Source of the DNA: Syntrophorhabdaceae bacterium
Lineage (GTDB): Bacteria; Desulfobacterota; Syntrophorhabdia; Syntrophorhabdales; Syntrophorhabdaceae
Direction of reading: 5' to 3'
Assembly (NCBI GenBank): GCA_026416315.1
Contig: JAOAFK010000014.1
Coordinates: 1 to 14,044, forward strand
DNA: 14,044 bases
The translations under genes and the position numbers were made by a program. Shown in pieces: positions 1-6,433 of this stretch. Under the pieces are notes generated by a model. It was not told the origin of the DNA. It was given only the letters and a program-made list of their open reading frames with translations, and searched no databases. Each line of letters starts with the position of its first letter. Within the stretch, counting starts at the first letter, position 1.

Positions 1-232
1 TTATAGGACACCTTATGAGGTATATTATGGTTACTACAGGAAGGCTAATAGTATATCCTGTAATTAAATGCATGAGGGGATCTCAGGTCAATCCACCAAA
101 TACTTCCAAGATTTCTGTCTTGACAATGGGGAGTAGTTTAGTTTTCATAAAAATCTTTATAAAGAAGTTGAGTCTTTTGGTAAATTATAATTGTTTATGT
201 TTATTTTCCATTTTTTTAAAGGATTTTAAATT
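1..232. other. No intact gene; possible remnant on minus strand
   Basis: This AT-rich stretch holds no convincing complete gene. A plus-strand frame of 73 codons (15-236) has no recognisable domain and no ribosome binding site. On the minus strand a frame from an ATG at 148-146 reads a plausible start (MKTKLLPIVKTEILEVFGGLT) that is broken by TGA, then continues open and hydrophobic (LITGYTISLPVVTIIYLI) to the window edge. It could be a decayed membrane-protein gene whose remainder lies left of the window, but the family was not recognised. No G+C-rich hairpin terminator is visible downstream of rpmB. Confidence 0.3.
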
Positions 233-424
233 TTAGATGGCTTTCTGTACAAGACCTTTTTTAAGGCACTTTGTGCATACCCTTATCTTTTTTGTGGTTT
301 TTCCCATGACCACCTTTTTATTTTGAAGATTTGGCAGCCAAACCCTTTTAGTCTTGTTGTTTGCATGGCTAACATTATAGCCCATTTGTTTGCCTTTTCC
401 GCATATCTCACACACTCTTGCCAT
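233..424 (-). CDS. rpmB: 50S ribosomal protein L28
   Basis: A 63-residue ribosomal protein of the large subunit that binds 23S rRNA. It starts MARVCEICGKGKQMGYNVSHANNK, the classic L28 opening. Two CxxC pairs (C5/C8 and C52/C55, in VCEIC and VCTKC) mark the zinc-binding C+ form of L28. The reading frame is open 20 codons further upstream, but the start at 424 is chosen because a GGAGG Shine-Dalgarno lies just ahead of it and because the family always begins MA(R/K)xC. It stands alone: rpmG or other ribosomal genes are not adjacent. It has its own promoter in the 60-base gap after the BtuF-like gene. Confidence 0.97.
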   Translation of the reverse strand: MARVCEICGKGKQMGYNVSHANNKTKRVWLPNLQNKKVVMGKTTKKIRVCTKCLKKGLVQKAI

Positions 425-455
425 AGTTTCCTCCAAACCTTTTATGAAGATGAGA

Positions 456-484
456 ATTTTATACAGAAAAGTAATTAAAGTCAA
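456..484 (-). promoter_or_regulatory. Sigma-70-type promoter for rpmB
   Basis: On the minus strand TTGACT (484-479) and TAAAAT (461-456) are separated by exactly 17 bases; each hexamer matches consensus at 5 of 6 positions. The -35 abuts the stop codon of the upstream gene, and transcription would begin near 449, about 25 bases before the rpmB start. This would let rpmB be expressed independently of the genes upstream. Confidence 0.55.
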
Positions 485-1294
485 TTAAAAAAACCTATCA
501 TAACCTTCCCTTAATTTAATGACCGCTTCGAGAAAGGTTACAGGTGTGGGGCTCGATGCTACATATGGGTCAAGTATTATGAATTTGGGATCTTTTAAAT
601 AACTTTTCCACCTTTTTATTTCTGTTTCTATGTTGTATCCCATATCCATTAAGACAATAATTTGTGGGTTTTTTTTTATAACCTCTTCAATATTTATCCT
701 TGAATACGGAATATCTGCAGAAATTATATTACTACCACCTGCATATTCAATGATATCGTTGACAAAACTTGCCTTTGTGGCCACAACAATGGGCTCTGAA
801 CCAACCTGCCACATGACGCTAAACTGTTTTGATTTTTCTCTTTTATGAAGTGTCTGTTCTACATTATCTATGATTTTTCTTGCTGCATCTTGTCTGTTCA
901 TCATCTTTGCAAGGACTAAAAAATTATAGGCAAGGTCTTTGAAATTTTTAGGCCTTTTAAAAAAAAATGTATTAATACCGAGTCTTTTTACTCTTTCAAT
1001 AAACCATAGCTGATTTCCTTCCTGGGCGCCCATAACAATATCCGGTGCTAAAGATATAATTTTTTCCATATCAGGTCTCTGGGGTGTGCCAATTTTTTCC
1101 TTTTTCTGGGCATCGGCCGGCCTTTTACAGAATGTGGTATTGGCAATAAGGGCCTTTTCAACACCTAAAAGATAAATGGATTCAGTAATCTGTGGGGATA
1201 GGGATACAATCCTTTCATAACTAAAAGTGGATGATGGTTTAGAGATACATAAAATCAAAAAGACAAAGAAAATATAGCGTTTAATCCTCACCAT
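485..1294 (-). CDS. BtuF-like periplasmic cobalamin/metal-chelate binding protein
   Basis: A 269-residue ABC-transporter substrate-binding protein of the helical-backbone metal-receptor family (BtuF/FhuD/TroA type), expected to capture cobalamin or an iron chelate in the periplasm. Seen: an N-terminal hydrophobic signal segment (IKRYIFFVFLILCISKP) and the BtuF-like opening RIVSLSPQITESIYLLGVE, followed by TPQRPDMEKIISLAPDIVMG, which parallels the BtuF segment around its ligand cleft. Length fits BtuF (about 266). The ATG at 1294 is chosen because it places the signal peptide at the N terminus; a TTG at 1327 in the same frame would add 11 charged residues. It overlaps the preceding gene by 14 bases, implying translational coupling. 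No BtuC/BtuD permease or ATPase lies in the window, so it is an orphan here, and ligand identity is inferred from family only. Confidence 0.8.
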   Translation of the reverse strand: MVRIKRYIFFVFLILCISKPSSTFSYERIVSLSPQITESIYLLGVEKALIANTTFCKRPADAQKKEKIGTPQRPDMEKIISLAPDIVMGAQEGNQLWFIERVKRLGINTFFFKRPKNFKDLAYNFLVLAKMMNRQDAARKIIDNVEQTLHKREKSKQFSVMWQVGSEPIVVATKASFVNDIIEYAGGSNIISADIPYSRINIEEVIKKNPQIIVLMDMGYNIETEIKRWKSYLKDPKFIILDPYVASSPTPVTFLEAVIKLREGYDRFF

Positions 1295-1622
1295 GTTTTG
1301 GGGGCGTTGTCTTTTTAATTTCTTCAATCTCTTCTTCTATTTCTCTAATTTCTATAGATAATTTTGTTATGGTACTAATCCTTTCCTTTAGAAAAGGACT
1401 ATCCATTGTGGGGGTTCTACCTGATGTAAACTGGTCGTATACATATTCCCCTATTTCTTCGTATAATTTTTTAATAGTTCTCTGCAGTTTAGCAATATCA
1501 AGATATTTTTTCTTTCCAATTTTTGCCTGCTTTTCCACATTAAAGGCAATATCTTGGGCTGTTTCTTTAAGTGTCTTTAAACCCTCCTCTGTCTTTTTCT
1601 TTAATTCATCCATCAGAGTCAT
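1281..1622 (-). CDS. Small charged coiled-coil protein, unknown function
   Basis: A 113-residue soluble protein with no recognised function. It is almost entirely predicted helix: residues 1-30 are amphipathic and lysine/glutamate rich (MDELKKKTEEGLKTLKETAQDI), and the C-terminal third is a heptad-like segment of Ile and Glu (EIREIEEEIEEIKK) ending in a Pro-rich tail. Residues 45-65 (LQRTIKKLYEEIGEYVYD) resemble small bacterial proteins that begin with a short helix pair and are often annotated as hypothetical. A GGGGG sequence just before the ATG serves as ribosome binding site. Its last 14 bases overlap the start of the BtuF-like gene, so the two are probably co-translated; whether they work together is unknown. 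Confidence 0.75.
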   Translation of the reverse strand: MTLMDELKKKTEEGLKTLKETAQDIAFNVEKQAKIGKKKYLDIAKLQRTIKKLYEEIGEYVYDQFTSGRTPTMDSPFLKERISTITKLSIEIREIEEEIEEIKKTTPPKHGED

Positions 1623-1657
1623 GAAAACCCCCTATTAATTTATGTAAATTTCAATTC

Positions 1658-1686
1658 AATATATGAAAAAAATTTTAAACTTGCAA
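1658..1686 (-). promoter_or_regulatory. Candidate sigma-70 promoter for the coiled-coil/BtuF pair
   Basis: Minus strand: TTGCAA (1686-1681), 17-base spacer, TATATT (1663-1658). The -10 matches 5 of 6 and the -35 4 of 6. It lies in the 71-base gap after the transporter gene, giving a predicted start near 1651 and a leader of about 30 bases. AT-rich context makes chance matches likely, hence modest confidence. Confidence 0.35.
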
Positions 1687-1693
1687 CTATTAT

Positions 1694-2911
1694 TCAGGGA
1701 ATTTCACTGTTTTTATATGATTTTACAGTTGAAATTATAACCAAACCTGCAATAAAAAACGCCGCAACCGAAAGCACAGCAGGTCTCTGACTTTTAAAAA
1801 ATGATGAAAGGAAACCAAAAACAATTGGTCCCATTATAGCAGAAGATTTACCCACAAGGTTATAAACGCCGAAATATTTTGCCTCTTCTCCATGAGGAAT
1901 AAAAAGCGAGTAAAATGCCCTTGTTGCAGCCTGAAGAGAACCAAGACCTAAACCGGCAATAGATGCTATCAATACAAAAAATACTTTTGAGTTGGCAAAA
2001 AATGCTGCAATTGTCACTGAAATCCATAAACATAGCGTTATCTGAACAATCTTTTTCGGGCCTTTTATATCGATACTTTTGGCAAGAAAGAAGGCCCCTA
2101 ACAATGCCGTTGCCTGAACAATAAGATACATAAATATTAATTCATCGGATTTGAAATTCAAGGTAGTTGCGGCAAATATACTGGAAAACACAATCACTGT
2201 ATTTACCCCGTCTTCATATATAAAATAAGCTATAAGAAACCTTCTTTTTTGTGGATCAAACCATATAGAACGAATATGTTTAATTGTATTTATTAAACCT
2301 TTCATTGCAGATGATAGGATATTCTTCTCTCCGTAACTATCCTTTGGTAAAAAGATAAATGCGGGCACAGAAAAAATAGAAAAGAATAGGGCAACGGTAA
2401 TCCATATAGCCTCAATATGTCCTTGCTTTATAAAAAACAAACTGATAAAAAGAGAAATTATGGAGCCTAAATAGCCTATTCCATAACCCCATGCGGATAC
2501 CCTTCCTCTTATATCTTGTTCTGCAATTTCTGGAAGAAACGCATTATAGAAAACAAAACCGCATTCCATGCCTATATTTGCAAGAACTATGAGAAAAAAG
2601 CCCGTTACAACCATCCCTTTTTCAAGCAGAGAAAATAGGCCAACAGATAAAACACACATGAGAGTAAAAAACATCATCATCCCTTTTTTTATTCTTGCAT
2701 AATCTGCAATACCGCCAAGAAAAGGTGATGCCATTGCAACAAAAGCCATACTTAATGATATGGCCCTTCCCCACCATATATCACCTGACCCATCCACATT
2801 TCCTACAATATGGTTCGCATAATAGACAGGAAAAATCGTGGCTGCAATCACTGCAGAATAGCTTGAATTTGCAAAATCAAAAAGACACCATGAGGCTATT
2901 TTTTTGTTCAT
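1694..2911 (-). CDS. MFS transporter, UMF1 (Atg22-like) family
   Basis: A 405-residue inner-membrane protein of the major facilitator superfamily, UMF1/Atg22-like group. The N terminus NKKIASWCLFDFANSSYSAV followed by TIFPVYY is the family hallmark (W-x-x-[FY]-D-[FW]-A-N-S). About twelve hydrophobic segments are visible, with a charged loop near residues 190-215 between the two six-helix halves. The length is normal for bacterial members. Atg22 exports amino acids from yeast vacuoles; substrates of bacterial UMF1 proteins are largely unknown, so none is assigned. The ATG at 2911 has no clear Shine-Dalgarno, only A-rich sequence. The gene is divergent from the flavoprotein at 3000 and is separated from the next minus-strand gene by 71 bases containing a candidate promoter, so it may be a single-gene unit. 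Confidence 0.88.
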   Translation of the reverse strand: MNKKIASWCLFDFANSSYSAVIAATIFPVYYANHIVGNVDGSGDIWWGRAISLSMAFVAMASPFLGGIADYARIKKGMMMFFTLMCVLSVGLFSLLEKGMVVTGFFLIVLANIGMECGFVFYNAFLPEIAEQDIRGRVSAWGYGIGYLGSIISLFISLFFIKQGHIEAIWITVALFFSIFSVPAFIFLPKDSYGEKNILSSAMKGLINTIKHIRSIWFDPQKRRFLIAYFIYEDGVNTVIVFSSIFAATTLNFKSDELIFMYLIVQATALLGAFFLAKSIDIKGPKKIVQITLCLWISVTIAAFFANSKVFFVLIASIAGLGLGSLQAATRAFYSLFIPHGEEAKYFGVYNLVGKSSAIMGPIVFGFLSSFFKSQRPAVLSVAAFFIAGLVIISTVKSYKNSEIP

Positions 2912-2986
2912 TTTTTGCTTTTTAACTTAATTTAAACCTTAAATTCAATGAAATATTTAAATCGTGTTAAATAAAATAAATTCTGT

Positions 2987-2992
2987 TATAAT
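2987..2992 (+). promoter_or_regulatory. -10 element (TATAAT) seven bases before the ATG
   Basis: A perfect TATAAT ends seven bases before the ATG at 3000. Transcription would be expected to start at about 2999-3000, which makes the mRNA leaderless. No good -35 hexamer is present at 17 bases (it reads GTGTTA), and there is no Shine-Dalgarno, which agrees with leaderless initiation. Confidence 0.45.
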
Positions 2993-2999
2993 AGAAACC

Positions 3000-3824
3000 A
3001 TGTTAAAGAATATACTCGGGCTTGTGGGCTCGCCGAGAAGATACGGCAACTGTGAAATTTTTATAAAAGAAATTGCCCAGCATTTTAATTTTGAGCACAA
3101 TCTCAAGCTTATAAGATTGCCTGAACTGAACATCATGCCATGCAGGGCATGTTACGGTTGCATAATGGGAAACCCGTGCCCCAATAGAGACGATCTGGAA
3201 AGGCTGTTAAAGACAATTATCAATGCAGACGGACTCATTATTACAACGCCTGTCTACTATTTCGGTGCCCACAGTATCTATAAGCGTATCCTTGATAGGG
3301 GTTTTTTATTTTACAATTATTTGAATGATACATATGGCAAACCCTGTATCCTTATAAATTTTTACGGCATAAAAGATAGAATTGGAGCATCTCCACAGGC
3401 TTTGATGGTTTTTGCCCATTCCCTTGGACTTAAAATTAAGGCAAGTGTTAGTATTCAGGCAGCGTTACCAGGAGAGGTTTTATTCGATAATGCCAACAAA
3501 GAAAAGGCAGAGAAACTTGCGGGGTTACTTTTTTCAGATAAAGGAATAGAAAACAGATATGGTTGCCCCTTTTGTGGATCAGAGATTATTCGTATGGTTA
3601 AAGAAGGTTTTATCTGCACCGTTTGCCATGGTCACTTTAAGGTTGATAGTGCTGGCAGAAGAAAAAAGATAAAAGAAGGAGGCATTTTAGGACCACCTGA
3701 ACATATGTTTCGCCACAGAGACTGGTTGAGAGGTATGAAGGAAAGATTTTTAAATTCAAAAAAAGAGATAGTTAAGGCAATAAGTGGAGTTAGAGATAAA
3801 GGCGAGTGGATTAAATTTGATTGA
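3000..3824 (+). CDS. Iron-sulfur flavoprotein / NADPH-dependent FMN reductase with C-terminal zinc ribbon
   Basis: A 274-residue cytoplasmic redox protein of the flavodoxin-fold, NADPH-dependent FMN reductase superfamily. Seen: the FMN phosphate loop GSPRRYGNCE near residue 10, then a cysteine cluster CRACYGCIMGNPC (C48, C51, C54, C60; Cx2Cx2Cx5C), as in archaeal and clostridial iron-sulfur flavoproteins that bind a 4Fe-4S cluster. The second flavin loop is in ITTPVYYFG. Near residue 190 a CPFCG...CTVCHG pair looks like a zinc ribbon, absent from basic family members. Physiological partner is unknown; electron transfer or oxygen/disulfide detoxification is typical for relatives. The frame is open to a GTG at 2964, but the ATG at 3000 is favoured because the flavodoxin strand starts there and a -10 element sits just before it. 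Confidence 0.82.
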   Translation: MLKNILGLVGSPRRYGNCEIFIKEIAQHFNFEHNLKLIRLPELNIMPCRACYGCIMGNPCPNRDDLERLLKTIINADGLIITTPVYYFGAHSIYKRILDRGFLFYNYLNDTYGKPCILINFYGIKDRIGASPQALMVFAHSLGLKIKASVSIQAALPGEVLFDNANKEKAEKLAGLLFSDKGIENRYGCPFCGSEIIRMVKEGFICTVCHGHFKVDSAGRRKKIKEGGILGPPEHMFRHRDWLRGMKERFLNSKKEIVKAISGVRDKGEWIKFD

Positions 3825-3893
3825 CTGAATTATCATTTTTATTGATTAAGAAAAATAAACAGTGTAATTTTCTTATAAAAATTTGGAGAGGTT

Positions 3894-4358
3894 ATGAAGG
3901 TACCCATTACAAGAGACGGATATGAGAATCTAAAAAAGGAGAGAGAATATCTCTTGAACACAAAAAGGCCAAAAATCATAAAGGCCATTGAAGAGGCAAG
4001 GGGACATGGGGATCTTTCAGAAAATGCAGAATACGATGCGGCAAAGGAAGAATATCAATTCCTACAGAAAAAGATCGCCGAGATAGAGGAGATGATAAAA
4101 AATTCAGAGATTGTTGATAAAAAAAGAACAAACTGTGAAGCCGTTGAGTTTGGTTGTGTGGTGACGCTTTTAAATTTAGATACAGACGAAGAGGTCACAT
4201 ATACCCTTGTGGGTCCTTATGAATCAGATATAGAACAGAAAAAGATATCCATCACTTCACCCCTTGGCAGGGCTCTGCTCGGCAAATCTGTTGGTGATGA
4301 GGTGACATTTTCAGCGCCTGGCGGACAGAGAACCTATGAAATAATAAAAATAGAATAA
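3894..4358 (+). CDS. greA: Transcription elongation factor GreA
   Basis: A 154-residue GreA, close to the usual 158. It stimulates the intrinsic RNA cleavage activity of backtracked RNA polymerase. The N-terminal coiled coil (residues 1-75) carries the GreA signature: GYENLKKEREYL, then ARGHGDLSENAEYDAAKEEY, in which the acidic tip D40/E43 (GDLSENAEY) enters the polymerase active site. The C-terminal FKBP-like domain ends ITSPLGRALLGKSVGDEVTF, also typical. A GGAGAGG Shine-Dalgarno lies 4 bases before the ATG. A weak possible promoter (TTGATT at 3842, 17-base spacer, TAATTT) lies in the 69-base gap upstream. It appears to lead a four-gene run with the Fe-S scaffold, the YjbQ protein and a secreted protein. 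Confidence 0.97.
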   Translation: MKVPITRDGYENLKKEREYLLNTKRPKIIKAIEEARGHGDLSENAEYDAAKEEYQFLQKKIAEIEEMIKNSEIVDKKRTNCEAVEFGCVVTLLNLDTDEEVTYTLVGPYESDIEQKKISITSPLGRALLGKSVGDEVTFSAPGGQRTYEIIKIE

Positions 4359-4386
4359 GATTTTGGATAAAGAATGGAGGAAACAG

Positions 4387-4773
4387 ATGGCACAGATAAA
4401 CTATAATGAAACCGTTATGGATCATTTTATGCATCCAAGAAATATGGGAGAAATGGAAAACCCTGATGCAGTGGGTGAGGCGGGTAACTCTGTTTGCGGT
4501 GATATGATGCAGATCTTTTTGAAAATAGAAAACGACAGGATAGTAGATGTGAAATTCAAGACCTTTGGATGTGGTGCTGCCATTGCATCGAGCAGTATGG
4601 CCACAGAACTGATAAAAGGTAAAACCATAGATGAGGCACTAAAGATAACAAACGATAAGGTTTTAGAGGCATTAGGGGGACTACCAGAGCCAAAAATCCA
4701 CTGTTCACTCCTTGCAGAAGAGGCCTTAAAGGCAGCTATAGAAAACTACAGAAAAGGTAAAAAAGGTGAATAA
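4387..4773 (+). CDS. iscU: Fe-S cluster assembly scaffold, IscU/NifU N-terminal type
   Basis: A 128-residue scaffold on which 2Fe-2S and 4Fe-4S clusters are built from sulfur supplied by a cysteine desulfurase. All three ligand cysteines are visible: C38 in NSVCGD, C64 in FGCGAA and C107 in PEPKIHCSLLAEEA. The conserved Asp after the first Cys (CGD) and the PKIHCS loop, the contact region for the Hsc chaperone in E. coli IscU (LPPVK), are present in related form. The start is the ATG at 4387, with GGAGG ideally spaced ahead; the frame is open eight codons earlier at a TTG. No iscS, iscR or hscAB is adjacent, so this gene is detached from a canonical isc operon. It is 28 bases after greA and nearly abuts the next gene. 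Confidence 0.93.
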   Translation: MAQINYNETVMDHFMHPRNMGEMENPDAVGEAGNSVCGDMMQIFLKIENDRIVDVKFKTFGCGAAIASSSMATELIKGKTIDEALKITNDKVLEALGGLPEPKIHCSLLAEEALKAAIENYRKGKKGE

Positions 4774-4777
4774 ATTT

Positions 4778-5164
4778 ATGTTTAAGATGTTAAAGATAAG
4801 AACAGGCAGTAAAGTAGAGGCAAAGGACATAACAGACGAAGTCTACAAGGCAATAAAGGGTATAGAGGCAAGATTACTGAATATATATACTCCGCATACC
4901 ACATGTGGTCTTGTAATAAATGAAGATGCAGACCCTGATGTAATGAAGGATATCATAGAGGGGCTTGAAAGACTCGCACCTAAAAATTACCCTTACAGAC
5001 ACAGGGAAGGAAATGCGGACGCCCATATAAAATCAACGGTAACGGGTTGTTCTTTAACCATCCCCATATCTGAAGGAAGGCTCATGTTAGGCCAATGGCA
5101 GGGCATATTTCTTATGGAATTCGACGGGCCAAGGGAGAGGAAGGTATATCTTACTGCAATTTGA
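4778..5164 (+). CDS. yjbQ: YjbQ family (UPF0047) protein
   Basis: A 128-residue protein of the YjbQ/UPF0047 family, which forms compact trimers. E. coli YjbQ shows weak thiamine-phosphate synthase activity and the family is often labelled secondary thiamine-phosphate synthase; the true role is unsettled. Signature segments are IYTPHTTCGLVINEDADPDV, HREGNADAHIKS and GRLMLGQWQGIFLMEFDGPR. The conserved His and Cys in HTTC and the His of NADAH are likely metal or ligand contacts. The ATG at 4778 is preferred over an overlapping GTG at 4766 because AAGGTG (end of the scaffold gene) sits eight bases before it as a Shine-Dalgarno. The gap to the scaffold stop is four bases, so the two are almost certainly co-translated. 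Confidence 0.92.
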   Translation: MFKMLKIRTGSKVEAKDITDEVYKAIKGIEARLLNIYTPHTTCGLVINEDADPDVMKDIIEGLERLAPKNYPYRHREGNADAHIKSTVTGCSLTIPISEGRLMLGQWQGIFLMEFDGPRERKVYLTAI

Positions 5165-5194
5165 CGATAAAAACTTTCATCAAGGGGATATATA

Positions 5195-5659
5195 ATGAAA
5201 AAATTGAAATTTTTTATAATTATCAGTTTATTCTTCATTTTTCTTTTGGATTCATATCCTTTACTTGCAAAGGAAGAAAAGGTCTTAAAGCCAAAAGAAT
5301 TTGGCGTATACATAAAGACCAAAACGGGGCTTGTAAGGCTCTTACCTAATCTTGTTTTTGAAGAAGAGGGTATATTTTTTCTTGAATCTAACAATCCTCG
5401 ATCCTTTCCACTAAAGGATATTCAGTATTTCATCATATATGGGCAGTATGATATGGATGTACTCACATTCAATCCACTACTCTTTTTCAATACAACACCT
5501 GTTGGTAAATCGAGATATATATTCGGGAAAGATATAGAGATCGATGTAAAAAAGCAAAAAATAGACAATCTTTATATGATCAAACCTAAAGGTTTATTGG
5601 GTAGAGGTTATTTCTGCCTATGGATTAACGATTCAGCATGGGACTTTATTATTGAATAA
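5195..5659 (+). CDS. Secreted or periplasmic protein of unknown function
   Basis: A 154-residue protein not recognised by family. Residues 1-26 form a clear Sec signal peptide (MKKLKFF, a long hydrophobic core IIISLFFIFLLD, then a cleavage site near LLAKEE). The mature part of about 128 residues is rich in Phe, Ile and Lys, has no cysteine ligand motif except one Cys near residue 142, and looks mostly beta-strand (alternating hydrophobics such as FGVYIKTKTGLVRLLP). An AGGGGAT Shine-Dalgarno precedes the ATG. It lies 30 bases after the YjbQ gene and is probably the last member of the greA run. Its TAA stop is immediately followed, with no intervening base, by the stop codon of the convergent cytochrome gene. 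Confidence 0.75.
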   Translation: MKKLKFFIIISLFFIFLLDSYPLLAKEEKVLKPKEFGVYIKTKTGLVRLLPNLVFEEEGIFFLESNNPRSFPLKDIQYFIIYGQYDMDVLTFNPLLFFNTTPVGKSRYIFGKDIEIDVKKQKIDNLYMIKPKGLLGRGYFCLWINDSAWDFIIE

Positions 5660-6376
5660 TCATTGCCCTCCTGGAATCTTCATTTTAAAATTACCATGGC
5701 AGCCAAGACAGTAAACTGTTGAAATACTATGTGCTTTATGACAAACAGTACATGCTATATCACCTAAATGGGAATTGTGGGGGTTTCTATCTGGAAAATC
5801 TTTTGGCTCACTTCTCTTCTTCAATGCGTCTAATGGCCCATGACATATGAGGCATCGGTCATTTTCTACTGTATCTCCAGTGGAAGGTAAATTTTTCTCA
5901 TGGCATCCACTGCATAAAATATTTGCCTTTCCGTGGATCGCGTCAGTATTCTTTGAACCTGACCAGGATACGAATATATCCTTTATTTTTTCAAGATCTT
6001 CTTTGCTTAATTTTCCCAAAAAGCCTTTATATCCAGAAATTCCAAATTTATTTGCAGTAAAAGTGTGACACATCATACACTCTTTCAATGCACCTTCCTT
6101 AATATGAACTCTATGTAAATTAGAGGCATAAAATTTTGGTTCTGCCTTTCCTGTCAAGTCAGGCTTATGACATGATATACAGGCAGAAATGTTATCTCCT
6201 GTTACCTTTTTATGATTTTTTGGAAGCGCAGCCTGAATATCTTTATGACAGATCGAACATGAGGCGCCTTTTTTAACATTTTTTGGAGCATCTTTTTTGG
6301 CTTGGGAGAATGTGGTGGCAGGGGTGAATGCAATTAATACAAAAAGTATCAAAATAGCATGCATATATCTTTTCAT
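5660..6376 (-). CDS. Periplasmic heptahaem c-type cytochrome, electron donor subunit of the adjacent flavoprotein
   Basis: A 238-residue multihaem cytochrome c. A Sec signal peptide (MKRYMHAILILFVLIAF, cleavage near FSQA) sends it to the periplasm. Seven CxxCH haem-attachment motifs are visible in order: CSICH, CISCH, CMMCH, CSGCH, CLICH, CTVCH and CLGCH. Additional His residues (for example NLHRVHIKEG and NPHNSHLGD) can serve as distal ligands. The C-terminal part (HNSHLGDIACTVCHKAHS, then YCLGCHGNF) resembles the tetrahaem domain of flavocytochrome c fumarate reductases. It follows the flavoprotein gene by 57 bases in the same direction and has its own GGAGG Shine-Dalgarno. The pair fits two-subunit reductases such as Geobacter methacrylate reductase, where flavoprotein and cytochrome are separate chains. 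It would deliver quinol-derived electrons to the flavin. Confidence 0.9.
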   Translation of the reverse strand: MKRYMHAILILFVLIAFTPATTFSQAKKDAPKNVKKGASCSICHKDIQAALPKNHKKVTGDNISACISCHKPDLTGKAEPKFYASNLHRVHIKEGALKECMMCHTFTANKFGISGYKGFLGKLSKEDLEKIKDIFVSWSGSKNTDAIHGKANILCSGCHEKNLPSTGDTVENDRCLICHGPLDALKKRSEPKDFPDRNPHNSHLGDIACTVCHKAHSISTVYCLGCHGNFKMKIPGGQ

Positions 6377-6403
6377 ACTGCGCCTCCAAAATTATATGTC
6401 AAA

Positions 6404-6419
6404 AGGGGGATATCCCCCT
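6404..6419 (-). repeat. Perfect palindrome between flavoprotein and cytochrome genes
   Basis: AGGGGG-ATAT-CCCCCT forms a six-base-pair G:C-rich stem with a four-base loop. In the direction of transcription it lies 14 bases after the flavoprotein stop codon and 27 bases before the cytochrome start, and is followed by UUUUG. The U-run is short, so it is better read as a leaky terminator or mRNA-stabilising hairpin that sets subunit ratio than as a full terminator. Confidence 0.55.
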
Positions 6420-6433
6420 GTTTATCTTATTTA

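Noticed and set aside
3847..3876. AAGAAAA...TTTTCTT inverted repeat as terminator between the flavoprotein and greA
   Set aside because: The stem is made only of A:T pairs apart from one G:C and has a long loop, too weak for intrinsic termination.
4993..5394. 133-codon minus-strand frame over the YjbQ and secreted-protein genes
   Set aside because: It is antisense to two well-supported genes, has no ribosome binding site and encodes no recognisable domain.
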